The notes under the pieces are model-generated. The model was not told where the DNA came from and ran no database searches. It saw only the letters and a list, made by a program, of their open reading frames with translations. The position numbers and the translations under genes were made by a program. DNA of 64,000 nt from Bugulina stolonifera (taxonomy: Eukaryota > Bryozoa > Gymnolaemata > Cheilostomatida > Bugulidae), in contig OW285189.1 in assembly GCA_935421135.1 (NCBI GenBank), positions 16,947,072-17,011,071 of the forward strand, given 5' to 3'. Positions 14,090 to 27,427 of this stretch are shown here, piece by piece (the first letter of the stretch is position 1; each line of letters starts with the position of its first letter).

Positions 14090-14940
14090 CTACATAAGAA
14101 CAGCATGAAACTAACTCATATGTCGTCAAAAACATATGATTATAGACTGGGGATCATCATATCTTCTGGTTGCAACGGAACAATACCAGAGTGTGAGCCA
14201 CATTTAAGGTCCCAAGACTATGACAATAGATATATGATACTTGGTAGCTAGGATGAGCAAAGAAATCAATATTGATCAATAGACAAGTACAATTAGTTGT
14301 AAGGTATAAGTACGTAGGAGAAATTATGAAAGCGGCAATCACTGTAAGGGCCTATGGGTGATGTAAATATTTTATATTGTAATTTATTATAATTTTCTGT
14401 TTCACCTGTATAGCATAATTGATGAGCAAGTGTGCTGTTCATTGAAAATTTGCTTTAACAACAATATGTAGCATGCAATTATCTAATTGAAGCCGGAATG
14501 AGATATACATTGTACATTGTATGTATATTCATAAATGGGCATAAACATGGGCAGGTGGCGATGTTATGTACATTAAAGGCGTGTAGTTTTAGATATATAG
14601 GCCTGAATTCTGGTACGTAACAGGTGTCTCACCATAGAGCAGAGTTGAATGAAGCGCAATATCAAAGAGAGAGAGGAGGAAACTACTAATTTTTACACTG
14701 GCTTATGCTGCATATTGAGTGTTGAGTATCACATCAAGTTTAACATTTTACTTGTGGATTCATATTTCTATGGCTGTACATACAGCTACAACAGTGTTAT
14801 TCTATCTTGCTGTATATACTATCTCACACATGCATATCACTGTGTGCTGTATAGATTATACACTGGCCATGCCAAGTAGTTGTATAAGTACATGTATTTG
14901 CATTATATACATGTACAATGTACTTTCACCATGTAGCCAA

Positions 14941-15590
14941 TGTAGGGTGTCCGTAAAGTTCTAATACAACTTTAAAAGTCTATTACTAAGCCAGTTTTTG
15001 AAATATCTTAACCAAACTTGTTTTATTTTCATCAGTGATTAGTAAAGTTGTTTTCACATGATTTGATATAAAATTATGGGCACCATTAGTTGCATGAAGC
15101 ACATCAAGGCGATATTTCATTTTTATAGGATATATCCTAATCAGTGGTAGTAATTCTTTTTTTCAAGTCAATTAGGTCATGAACCTTTGCTGTATCAATA
15201 ATATCTTTCACATGACCTCACAGAAACAAAGTCCAAGGGTGAGATGTCTGGTGAACGTGGTGGCCATGAGATTGGTCCATCTCTTCCAATCCATCGGTTA
15301 GGAAATGGTTCAATGTTCCAATGTGGTGGTGCCCCATTAGGCCCATGGATTACCTGGGGGTATCACGCCCTTGGACTTCTTTCTGTGGTGCTATGCAGAA
15401 GATATCATTTATAAAACAAAGGTTCTTGACCTACATGTAGCTGACTTGACAAAAAGATTTCCAGTGCCATTACCACCATTGATTTGGATATCCTACAGCG
15501 AACACCGCAAAAAATGGAATATCGCCTTGATGTGCTTCATGCAACTAGTGGTGCTCATATAAAAGTGTATTACAACTGTACAAGTCATGT
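14941..15590. pseudogene. Decayed mariner-type transposase, two inverted fragments
   Basis: Minus strand at ~15180-15340 encodes, with frameshifts, the mariner landmarks DGAPPHWN, RWIGRDGPI and WPPRSPD followed by PLDF. Plus strand at ~15370-15560 encodes PLDFFLWCYAEDIIY and the downstream part of the same domain. The two fragments face away from each other, so this is a head-to-head pair or a rearranged copy. The left edge begins TA-GGGTGTCCGTAAAG at ~14950, a plausible terminal repeat. Stops and frameshifts show it is dead. Confidence 0.75.
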
Positions 15591-16180
15591 ATGTAGGCCT
15601 ACGTGTATTCTGCTCTCCTCAAAACTTAAAAAATGTCAATCGCACTAGTTGCATGGTATTTTTTCACAAATAAAAAGCAATTAGATTTAAATGCAAATGC
15701 ATTACATACAGTGTAGTTTACATACTGCCATGCAAACTTGATTATTCTAATGTGGAGTTGTCCTCCCAATGTGCATTGTAGCGGAATTTCTTATGGCTAA
15801 AATTGAATCAGTAAAAGTGCTTCATGTGTTATAAAACTTACAGTCATTACAAGTTCTTCCAGCTTAACTCGTTTGTATACTTGTGTATATTTATTCATTC
15901 TATTATGTAATGCAATACAATGTTGTTAGATTTTATAATATCATGTAAGTAGACATAATAAACATAAAAAACATGAATGTGAAGTATTGCTATAAGAAAC
16001 TGAGGGAATAGACTGATGATTGACTCAGCAACTAACTAGGAGTGTTGTAATCAAAATCTGTCCATAGATTTATTTTTTGTATGGTGAAGCTATCAGCTAG
16101 CCCATCAGTGACCTCAATTAACATTCAGGCAATAACAACAGTTTATCTTTAATCAATTCTATAATTTATGTTGATATTAA

Positions 16181-18293
16181 CTAGTTGCAGTAGGGCTCTG
16201 TGGAGTCGGTGAGGGGGCCAACATGTTGGTCTTGTTGGCCCTGCCGGACAATCGACACACATCTTGCTTTAGAATGAGGCTCTGTTAGCCGAAATTGAAT
16301 GGGCAGCCTCCCCTATAGCTGAGTCTATACAGTCTGCATTGAAGAAGAGTTGGAGTGAAGACGGCGTTACATAATCTCTTCTTGTGTTGTTTAATGTAAT
16401 ATAACTGTAGTAATCCAGTCTTAAGTGGTTCAGTCTGCATTATCACAATCTTCACGATTCTTGGAAAGATTAGAGTGACCAAATCCAAGAACTTCAGTCT
16501 ATGCTAGTAATTAAAGTATGTGACATGTAACTGGTAACTACATGTACTTGTAGTTTATTTGAATCAACGAGATAAATTAACCCAAGCAGTAATATTGCAT
16601 ACATGTATATCCAGCATGACATTCATCTTCAAGGCTGATGAAGCTGTTTTAAAGCAGTCGATGTTGATGTCTTTTAATTTTTAGTCGTATGTAGCTGATT
16701 AGCTGGAAATTTTAACTTCCTTGCAGTAATTTAATGAAAGGAAATGCATTTTACTGCTGTTGTAGTCTATCTCAAACTGAACCTTGTCACTTTACACAGA
16801 TTCACATAGTATGTACATGTACATATTATACATGTACCCTGTACCAACATACTCTTGTATTTTATATATTTTATTATATTTCATGTCTATTCTTTCAACT
16901 TACTTGCAAAACCCTACTCAGATTATGTCCTGTAACCTTTGACACTCAACTCAGGTATTTTGTCTTTCCATTAAACATGTACTTACTTTTACTATTAACA
17001 TTTGGTTACTATCCCACAGCATAATTCCAGTTATAACATGATTGTATTTTATGCTTACATCATTACCATTTTAAGCTGACCACTTTTTGGAATCTTGATT
17101 AACTCCAGAGTAATTGTAACTTTCTTCCTTTTGGATTGCCACCCTGGTTGCTTAGATGCAAGTGTTGTGCCAGGTTCGATGCTCAATGCTTCCCGCTGCA
17201 TGTGATGTACACAAGCTGCAAGAATGCAGTCATGATGATTATATTAATGATCTAGAATGAATACAATAGGCAAGATTATTCAAAACATTATGGTTAGAAA
17301 AAATACACTGAAGGAAAATCCGGTTTTGAAAATTTCTGCTGCCTATTTACAAGGAAAGTAGACAGACACCCCAAATCAATTGCCTCCCCGCCTCTATATT
17401 TAATAGAAATACAATTTAGGCTATATAGAGGATAGCACTGAGGATTGAGCCTATCCACAGGAATTCCTAAACTTTCTGGTCAACACTGGTTTTCATGTCA
17501 ATCTACAGACATGGGCACTCGAGTCACTTTACTCGACTCAAGTTAACTCGAGCAACAGTTTTTCATTACTTTTAATTGACTTGTGCTTTTGTATTGTGTG
17601 AAAGCTGGGAATTGACTTTTACTTCTACTCTCCTACAAAGCATGATGCTTGACTCTTACTTTACTCTAATCTCTCAGCTATCAATGATAATTCTATTGGT
17701 TTGGTGCAATTATGTAATAAGTCTTGTCCACCATAGAGAAGCTGAGAGACTTATAGATAAACAGACCTACCATTATAACAAGTGCAAATTTGAAATAGCC
17801 TTTGTTCTTCAGAACTACTATAACTGACAGAAAATCGGATCTAACACTAAGTATTACCTATTGTGTGTTGTCACACTTGTATACATCAGAAATTTGTGTT
17901 ATACAAAATTCCCATTGGTATTCTCTTTGACATACCGCTGTACTTTTGACTCTACTCTGACTCTAGCATTTTGGCACTAGTTGCTTGACTCTTACTTTAC
18001 TTTTCAAAATGGCTGTTTATTTACTCTTACTCTACTTTTGACTTGCTTCATCCGATGAGTTGACTCTAAATTACTTTTTATCAATTGGGAATATATACTC
18101 TTACTTGACTCTTGACTTGAGTATTTGTCTGCTTGGCACATGTCTGTCAATCTAACCGATTCACATGAAGCTACACTGTAGCTAATTCAAATAGTGGTTA
18201 ACATTTTTGTTCTCTTCTTGAGCAGAGAAGTGGAGCAGTTCCGTGATACCTGATGAAGAGGACACAACAATCTCTTTACGGCTATCAGACAGT
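16181..18293 (-). CDS. Unrecognised multi-exon gene, 3' three exons
   Basis: Candidate exons in transcript order: 18293-18250, 17215-17067, 16312-16181 (stop TAG at 16181-16183). Each has GT-AG borders and the phases match (phase 1 across the first junction, phase 0 across the second). The joined product has natural composition. Its pieces include LSDSRKEIVVSSSS, VHHMQREALSIEPGTT, RKKVTITLELIKIPKSG and, at the end, DSTEPYCN. No domain is recognised. A 641-bp hAT MITE sits in the intron between 17215 and 18250. Upstream exons were not found. The opposite strand of 18210-18300 can also be read as an exon, but it has no phase-matched partner. Confidence 0.5.
17506..18146. mobile_element. 641-bp hAT-type MITE, TSD TCAATCTA
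   Basis: Ends are CAGACATGGGCA and, inverted, CAGACATGTGCC. The 8-bp sequence TCAATCTA flanks the element exactly on both sides (17498-17505 and 18147-18154). An 8-bp duplication with CAG-starting ends is the hAT signature. The interior is made of degenerate GACTC/GAGTC-rich words (ACTCGAGTCA, TTGACTCTTACTTTAC) and has no transposase, so it is non-autonomous. Confidence 0.88.
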
Positions 18294-20661
18294 CTGGTAA
18301 ACAGGTGTGTGAATATACATGGCTATTAACCCTGAATTGTACAGTTTTAACCCAATCTCTGGTAGATGGGATGGGTGGATGTTTACCCATCCCTACTTAC
18401 TGAGGGCTAAAAGGTTCACCAGCTAAACATCAAATTTAAATAGTTAGGGCAAAAGCTGAGAAACCATTGACACAGTCAACATGTGGTAACATCAGAGCTA
18501 TTTATGAGCCAAAAGAAAGACAAAATTATAAGTTGATTGCTTTTGGTGTTTGGGAAAAGGGGATTATTGATATAAAAGGGATATATTGGTTTAGATCTGT
18601 TTCGAGCGACTGCTTTATGAGCATATATAATAGTATGTACATTAGAGAATAGAATTTCCACATAAAATGCACTCTTTATTTTAAAAGTGCACATGGTGGG
18701 TCTAAAGTCTAATCCCTGATTATAGCATGGCTAGGTAAAACACATAATTTACACTATTTACCACAAACCCCATGTTAGTGCTTCTTTCCAAGTGTTGTGT
18801 TGGAAATGTTGATCCTGCAGTCTATCTCTCAGATTCTAGGAATACACCTACACAACAGTGTCATATTAAGTTATTATAATTTTATCTACACCTAGCCTAC
18901 TACCACCACAGCTATATACTGTGAAAATTTACATTTAATAGGCCTACTTAACAGTGCACCTACAGATATGCTATGCATAATTTATATTTGAAGTAAAATA
19001 AAAATTTAGCTTATAACCATGACATGCATAAGCTATTAGTTATAGTATTATACTGTACGTAGATAAACCCCTATAATAATTAAATTGTATAATATGCCTA
19101 CTATGTCCCCACCTAATATATGGATTTCTTGGGGGGGGGGGGGGGGGGAGCATATAGAGCATTGCAAAAAATAGTAAATAGTGAAATAACATCAAAGTGG
19201 AAGTACTATAGGCCAAATATAATTATACATAATAATTGTTACTCAATCTGCATACAGTGTCTGACACCTCATCAGTGCAGCTAAGAGATATTCCTAGGAG
19301 TATACCTTGGCAATACTGTATATTTGCAGCAAAGTCTATCTAAATGGTGTGAAATATCCTAAAACAGAGTTCTCAAGGAGCAGTACATGTGCAAGTCTAG
19401 TAACTCAGTATGTCTCCCTGGTAGAGTGCTCAAGAAATTGGTACCAATGGGCAATATCGACCATAATTATTATAAATAGAGAACGGGGAAAGAGAGGATA
19501 ACTACAAACTTCCAATAATTATTCCACAACCCCCCATAGCATAATTTCACTAATATATAGTTATATATATATAACTAGCCCAGTTGATATTACACTGAAT
19601 TCTATGATGACATCATTACTTTTCTAGACTGACCACCTGTTGACTGTAACCAGAATCCGTCTGGCAAAATAAAACATTTTCCAGTAAAAACAAGTCTTAG
19701 CAATAGAGTAGGAAGAATACTATCTTGTTCTCAAACACTATGTTCACCATTGAATAACACCATAATATTTTCCTGGCTACAGTAATACCTCAAGAGTTTG
19801 GACACACTACAAACTTTAAGAATGGTGGTGCTAGTGCACAAACTCCAGTCATACAACAATTAATACATGTACATATAAACAGGCTTATTCAAAATGAAAT
19901 TCATAGAATCTTCACAGAATGACTGACTGTCACTTGCTGCAATTTCAAATAATACATAAGAAAATATTTATTCAACTAAGGACACATTTAAAATCAGGCC
20001 ATCTTTCATTACTTGTTGAAATAGAATATCATAATGGTTTCTGAGAAAATTAATTATAGCTGAATAAATATTGAAATGTCTATTTTAAGTACCAGTGCTA
20101 GTGGACATGGGCATGCACTAATACTGGATTTTACTATTGCTGTCCATTGACTATTGTTGATAATCATGAGTTGTGGGATGATGCAATAAGTTTACAATAG
20201 TATGAGTGAACAGGCATTGTGGCAAGAAGCATATAAATAAATATATTTAATAGATAAATATATAATTTAGTAATTTAATTTCATCATGCATACACTGGCT
20301 CAAACCCCTTGACCTACCAAGTTGTTCGCATAATGTCGAGCTGGAGAATATTTTCTAACCAAAATTTCAAAACTAATGCTTTGGTAGAATTCCTGGAAAT
20401 TGGTGTTCTGGCACTGAGCCTGTTTATGTTATACACAAAACAAAATGGTGGGTGATATTGTTTGTTGATAGATTTGCTGCACATTTTGGCCTACATACAC
20501 GTACATTATTTACTATACAATGTACAATGATTTCCTAGAATTGGATAATTATTTATTATTGCTGAATATAAAAAATGGGAACTACATGTAATACACAGAT
20601 TGCTTCAATCAAAAAGGTAAATGTTATTATTACATATATAAGTGTGTGACACTATTATTAG
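18294..20661. other. Non-coding interval with an 18-bp G tract
   Basis: No supportable gene. A run of 18 G at 19131-19148 is the only striking local feature and could be unstable or assembly-sensitive. Upstream exons of the preceding minus-strand gene may lie here but none fits in phase. Confidence 0.4.
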
Positions 20662-22225
20662 TAGGCCTGCACCGGTGTTGCCTCCCCACTGATATTCGGT
20701 TTTTGGTTTGGTGGTAATCAAACACCGGTTGACACCGGTTCTCTTGTGCCTGGTCTCATTCGGTGTCAACCGATGCCAAAATTTGGATCGATATACCGAA
20801 CCGCACCGGACCCCTTGATCCTGGTCTCAAGCGGTGTTAGGCGGTGTCAACTTTGGTTCGATATACCGGATCGAACCGGTCCAGGAGCTAGTTTGCCTAA
20901 TAGAGTTGTCCCATCATGATCGTTCAATACAAGGGAACAAAAATCCTCAACACTTTCTTGCAGCATGAGTTCATGCCAATCATTGTTTATTTTATTTTCA
21001 GATATGGCAGGCAGACAGGGCTTCATTAAAACATAGTATATGTATATTATTGTTAGTTAAGTGGTTATTGGGTTAATGAAAGTAATCAGTGCTTACTCCT
21101 ACTCCAAGATTTTGTATTTGCTCATGTAGTCTAGTGAGGTCTTACTTCACCTATTTTATATAATTTTAATAAATATGTTTAATATAAAAACATGAGGCTG
21201 GACACACACCCAACCGACTACATATAATTTATTAGATTTATTACTGATTGTGACCAAATTACAGAAGAAAAACAGCAAACATTGTTTCCACCACACTCGT
21301 ACCATTGACACAAAAAGATAACAAATTTAAAATTACATGGGCTAACTTCATATCACAAGAGAAAGAAGAAACGCTAGCATAGTTGCATATGATGAAATGA
21401 TAATGTAGGAAATTTTTCTTGCAAGCTTTCTTGATAGATTGCTGATTTGGTGTAATTCAGTGTGTCTACCGATTGAATCTAGCAGATTTGTCTTCAGATT
21501 GGATATTACGATGGCTCAGTCCGATGAATTCTACCTACAAAATATTGATTGAACATTAGTATTTGCTTATTTTAAATAAATAAAGAGCTGGTGCTTACCA
21601 AAAGCATAACTACACAACGATTTTAAATTAAAAAAACATATTTAATAATGATTAACTATTATAAGCATTGTTATTGTAGCTATTCTTAGTTACAAGCGAT
21701 TATAATCAAATTTAAACATTAGTAGTAGATTAATTATAATAGAAATAATTAATCCAATGGTATGTTTAAATTTAATTATATTATAATAATCCATTACTAT
21801 TCTATTTCAGCACACTATTCATGAACAAAGCAATCATATGCAAACGATAGAATATAATATACGCAGAATCTGCTAAGTTACGTAATTATTAATCAATTTA
21901 TTATACTTTAATAATAATTATTACCTCCACAACATTGATAATCAATCACAGCCACGATGGCAGTTAATGTGGAAACGGATAAGCGAAGGTATGCAACCTA
22001 GTTTGAAGTGAGGTAAACGAGAACACGTGATATTAGACCGCATGAATATTGAATGACTACTGGCATAGCGGTCCGGTTCGATAACATCGAACTACACCGA
22101 ACCATCGATATATCGTTTGGGCACGGTGCCGGTATGATTCGGTGCATAAAAAATTTGCCGATGTGTAACACCGAGGGTTCACACACCGTCTACATCGTTT
22201 GAAACCGAAACACCGTGCAGGCCTA
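20662..22225. mobile_element. 1,564-bp non-autonomous hAT element, TSD ATTATTAG
   Basis: The left end begins TAGGCCTGCACCGGTG; the inverse of the right end begins TAGGCCTGCACGGTGT. The flanking octamer ATTATTAG is identical on both sides (20654-20661 and 22226-22233). Both subterminal regions are rich in ACCGGTT/CGGTGT words, while the centre is AT-rich. There is no transposase frame; the longest frames are ~60 codons and uninformative. An intact octamer duplication argues for a fairly young insertion. Confidence 0.9.
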
Positions 22226-22561
22226 ATTATTAGTACTATACGATTTTATTATTGATACAATGCAAATGAAAGTTGTCTCATCCTACATCTCAACAGTACA
22301 ATTTCGAAACAGACACTTTCTTAGATCATGTTAGTCAGATGGGCATACATTCTTGTTTCCTTATCACAAATAACATGCCCAATAAATCGAACCTAGCAAA
22401 CTAGCAACTGAAAAAGCAACTGTCACTGCTGCAACCACAGAGCTAGGGGAAGATAACTCTATGACTGTAACTGTCAACTAACAACTATGAACCTTCAATG
22501 CACACCGGATTTCACATGCAAGAGTGAACAACTACTAATAGCTTCTGTAATGGTAGATTCT

Positions 22562-22987
22562 AATAAAAGGTAACCTGGGGTAATAAACTATAAAATATAA
22601 TACAGAATGAGGGCGTTACCTGCGTTTTGTAGACTAGCAGCTGCTGTGAGTTAGCAAAGTAATCTAGAGCAGTCATGTAGGTGTACATAAATGATGCTAA
22701 ATATATTGTTGGAGAAATTATATGCTTCACGTGCATGTGCATGTGCATGTGAATGTACATGTAGGTGCACATGTACATGTACATGTACATTCACATGCAC
22801 ATGCACGTGAAGCATATCATTTCTCTAACAATATATTTATCATCGTTAATCATACTGATTATGTACACGTACATGACTGCTCTAGCTTGCTTTGCTAACT
22901 CACATCAGCTGCTAGTCTACAAAATGCAGGTAATGCCCTCATTCTGTATTATATTTTATAGTTTATAACTTCAGGTTACCTTTCATT
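22562..22987. repeat. Fold-back element, ~200-bp imperfect inverted arms
   Basis: Left arm ~22562-22770 and right arm ~22780-22987 are inverted copies. Both contain the CAGCTGCT / GCTAACTCAC block, the AACAATATAT block and the TTCACGTGCATG block. The centre is a GTGCATGTACATGT-type simple sequence. Outer edges are AATAAAAGGTAACC and its near-inverse. The sequence around 22530-22640 has a diverged relative at ~41590-41720. Confidence 0.75.
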
Positions 22988-25508
22988 AAAGTTAGACTGT
23001 ACTGAAAATTTCAGAATTTATTTTCTGCAAACCAACTACATGTATGTTAGCACTGTTTAATAACTTTATAAACATACCTAAACTATTTTAAAAGAAACTA
23101 ATAGATGCTAAATTACAAAAATCTATCCTAAATTTTTTTAAAACACTCATAATTTGATGTCTTCAGTAGGAGCTAGTTCACAAAACTTTACTTTGATTAT
23201 TGGAGTATGTCAACTCTACTACACACTATAGCAGAAATACCAAGTAGCCACAACCGATTTTTACAACAAATACAGTGTTCATTCAATAAAACAGGTATTA
23301 CAAATTAATAGTACTCTAATGTACATACCAGCCTAATGAGTGGATGTGTAGCCTATATTGGCCAAACCAAATTGCAAACTCAAAAAGTTATATGATATTT
23401 TTTGTAAGAAATTGTGATAGTGTGATGTTTCTAGTTAGTATAACAAGGATAAAAACTCAGCTCAAATTTTCTGTTTTCAATAATATAATGTGTGATATGG
23501 CATTCACTCCCTACTAACAATGATGAGAGTCATTAGTTTTAGCAGAGCTGAAAATGAAACCTAACAAGACATGATGTAGCCGAGCTGGTATTGTACTAAC
23601 TTGCCCAGCTGCTACTGGGATTTCTAATGGTGGATTCAACTTACAAACTCAAAATTTCATCATTAGTAGAAGAAGAGAGAGGATGACTCCGCGAATGACT
23701 GCAACAAAAACTGTATTTACTGAATAAAAATCTACTCTCACATAAGTTGAACAGTAATTGTTATATAGTCTTTACGGCTTTTCTACGCATCTCGGAAGAG
23801 ACTATACAATATTACCGATTGGCTGGAAATAGAATAGGAGTTCCGGTTGAAAGCTAAGAAAGCTTGGATAAAGAGCTACAACCTTATCTTCATGAACTTC
23901 CGTGAGTGAAGTCGCATCAAAGTATATATTATACGAACCTGACTATTCAACAGTAATCTACCTTTGCAATCTATTTAAGTTAAATTGAGGTGCTCTGTCG
24001 AGTTGTTGAGAAAGCAGTTTGGTTAGTCTTCCATTAGAAGCTTGTAACTAGTTTGAGATGACATCAGCAGCATGCAGCAGATCATAGACCTTGGTAAACA
24101 ACAGAATGTTTTGCAGAGATTCATCAAATTTAAGTAATATTATCGTGGAAAATGGAAATAGAAATTAACAACATTGATTGAATGTTAAAATATGTGTACT
24201 CTTAAGAATAGTAACATGCAACATGCAATAAGAAAACAATCAAAACATCTCTTTTGATTTGCCCTTTCGCTTTACTTATTTTGTTTATCCTAATTACACT
24301 AGGAGCTCGTCTTTCACATTAAAATCTACAGCTAAGTTTGTATGTATTAAACGCTAACCAATGCTATCTTTCAATAAAAAACATAGAATGATATATGACA
24401 AGAAATGTGTGTGTTCCAGAGGAAACCATCATCCATCTTGAATTAACGCCTTAGCGTCTGGATTCAACAACTGATGTTATTCAATTGCAACAGTAAAAAA
24501 TTGCTACGTGTACAGAATTAAACCATATTATTTTCTACTCAAATACAACATATGCATTTCAGCAATCTTATTATGCCAAGTTACATAAAACATTTTATGT
24601 TACACTGTTGTTTGTTCATAGATATATTTATTTGGTGACCAAAAGGTTGCTCTCACATAAGTGGAGCAGTAGCCAACCTTTAGAGACGCCTTTGTTTGAA
24701 CTTTTCTGAAAGTTGTTTTGCATTAGAAGTCTATAGGAACCTCTGTGATGTTTTTGAATGGTTTTAGATGACATCATAGTGTTGCACGGTGTTTCGGCAT
24801 CATTCAGTGTTTTAGTTCCTTTTTTATTTTGGTTCAAAAATCACAAAATTTAAAAATGTAAACCGGAACCAAATGCTGCGGTTTGATATGATTCAGTCTT
24901 AAAATTTAACCCGAACCTGACACTTTAGCATGCCCATTTCTGGTAATGGCTGGTGTCGCCTGCACGTAAATTCATATTGTGTCTCTTTCAATATTTATAC
25001 TTCGATGTATTCTTTGGCATGCATATTTATCTGCAACCATCGTTGTCACCCAGTGATGATTTTTTGTAGCTTTTATTCTGTTTTTAGTGCTTACATGTAT
25101 ATTTTACACACAGTTGTATTACTATAAATGATTAGTACTAGCTAATTAATATTTATTCAACAAAATAAAAACGGCTGCCACTATAATAGCTACAGCTTGA
25201 TCATGAAATTATCGATTCAATTCATTTTTTTCCAAAATTTGTAAAAAAACAATTAGAACTGAGAGGTAGAAGACAACTCCGGTACATTTAGTTTTTTTGA
25301 AAATTCAGCAAAAACACTGAATGCAAGTGCAAATCAAAAGCACCCAGCACTAGTATATAGTAAAAATTAGTAAATAACAGGATGCTTGGTAGAGTTTCAT
25401 AACATTTCAGTAATATTATTGTAAAAAATCAAATTACTATAAAATACTCATTGTGGCTGCATGACACAATCTGCTGGGTATTTTGAAATTCCGTTTGTCT
25501 TGGTTCCT

Positions 25509-25537
25509 GCCACATGTACATGTACATGTACATGTAT
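25509..25537. repeat. (ACATGT)n hexamer array
   Basis: Short tandem array of the palindromic hexamer ACATGT. The same word recurs in many short clusters across the window. Confidence 0.8.
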
Positions 25538-25934
25538 ATCCTACCCACATCCTGGAAGAACAGTGTTGGACAAATGATAGATGGTATTGCATCAGCTGAC
25601 TAGTACTCTTTCTATACTAGAGAGTCAGAAGCATGGTTGTCTGTACACTGGGATCAATATATGTCTGTAGTAGTCCCATCTAGTAACTCAGAGAGCAGGT
25701 CTTACCATTAAAGATTGGCAACACAGCAGCCTGACCCTGGCTAATTGTGCCAGCAGCTTGAAATTTTGCAAACCAAGCATAGCTCACCGATACTCTCTAA
25801 TTTCTCAGGCAGCTGGAAATTTTCTAGTCAAATTGGACTGCACTGGGAAAATTAGGTAACATAGACACTGCATGACTGTATAAGTCTGCATTTGTCACTG
25901 GCTGCTTACAAACAAATTTTCTGACAATAACCCA

Positions 25935-25987
25935 CATGTACATGTACATGTACATGTACATGTACATGTACATGTACATGTACATAC
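25935..25987. repeat. (ACATGT)n hexamer array
   Basis: Nine or so uninterrupted ACATGT units, self-complementary at every position and therefore able to form hairpins. Confidence 0.9.
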
Positions 25988-27345
25988 ATGTAATAGACTA
26001 TAACAATACAATAGCTTATACTGCATATACTGTATGTACATGTGTATGTATTTAGCATTCAGCTAATCTTCATAGATCCTACATGTATTTTATCCAACTG
26101 GTTGCTTCAGCAGATATGTTTAACTTCCTCACTGGGTTGTGGCATTGAGGGTATATTTGATGTAATATCAATGATACAATGTGTGGGAAATGTAGTATTG
26201 GCTACTGAATTTCAGCAATTCAGCTTTTTAGTAAACCTATGCATTGTAAAAAAACATCGCATTTCATTTTTCACTTGCACCAATGAAATACTGAAACGTC
26301 AAATGATCTCTTCATTAAACAACTAAATGATTATTACTCAGGCTATGCCAAGTACCTACTAAATATTGGTGCTACACTGTTAGTACATGTACTGGTCACG
26401 TTAGCAAAATATTGTAGATTAGGGGTATTGGCTCTAGTTTCAAGTATCCACCTCAATCAAGCCTGGTTATTATACCCTGTAAAATAATTTGATAATAAAT
26501 ATGAGCATAGAACTACACTTGTATTATTATCAACACATCTCTTCAATCATGCAGACACATTGTACAAATATCAGATTAATATTCTTATCCATATTCTATC
26601 ATCCCATGATGAACTAACTTTAGTGCACCTGCATTTAACAACCGATTATATTCAGTTGACATAGTAGTAATATACAGTAGAATACTGTTGCAAATTCAAC
26701 CCACATTATACATGTACACAGTGTAAATATATGTATAATATGTATAAATAAAATGCATTTTATTAATTTCAAAGTCAACCAGAGATTGTTCCTTCTTACA
26801 TGAAACAATTTCTACATTACACAGTTGTTTATTCACTGACTCAGTGAGTATTATCTGAAAGCTACAAAGAATTGGCTGGTTTAGCTAGAAATCCTGGCTG
26901 GTAAATATTTCCAATGGTTCTCTTCTACTGTTCAATAGCAGGATACACTTCAACCTCACTTTACTAAATAATGTGTAGTTATTGTAATTACCACATTGTG
27001 GCAGCATGGCCAAATTTCATGAAATTTTTTACAATTTTGGTTATTGGTATTGCATTCCTTGTTTGTTGGTGGATGCAGCAATAATTCTGTTAATGAAAAA
27101 AAACACTTGAAAGTATACAAAATATTTTTTGTAGCATACAATATAAGGGATTTATGTAATATGAACTTCGAATCAGGATATATGCAAACTGTCTAAAACA
27201 AAAAGTTCAAATGTGATAAAAGAGCCTCTAATGTTGAGGCTTCTTGTCCGACTATGAATCTGAGGCTATCCAGTTTGAAATTCAAGCCTTGAAACAGAGT
27301 CGATTGAGTATGCAGGAATCTGAGGCTAAAGGTGCACAAAGAAGA

Positions 27346-27353
27346 TATAAAAG
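27346..27353 (+). promoter_or_regulatory. TATA box of secreted-protein copy A
   Basis: TATAAAAG lies 82 bp before the ATG at 27428, followed by the conserved leader GAGCCAGCTGTAACTGAACT. Copies B, C and D have the same box, leader and spacing. Confidence 0.85.
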
Positions 27354-27427
27354 GGGAGCCAGCTGTAACTGAACTGCATTCTATGGAAGATTTAGGAGAG
27401 TGGAAGACAGAAAACAGAATAGTAGAA

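Larger units (their letters stand above)
22988..27345. other. Non-coding, dispersed-repeat region
   Basis: No supportable gene. It holds several dispersed repeats. The stretch ~23080-23660 resembles ~61255-61910 (inside intron 2 of copy D), sharing GGCATTCACTCCCTAC and CAGCTGGTATTGT-type words. The stretch ~24050-24160 resembles ~40850-40960, sharing CTTGGTAAACAACA and TTCATCAA. Frames of 60-94 codons in this interval look random. Confidence 0.45.

Noticed and set aside
18208..18301. Plus-strand exon-like stretch after a strong pyrimidine tract and CAG
   Set aside because: It fits splice signals but no neighbouring plus-strand exon matches; the minus-strand reading joins in phase with two further exons.
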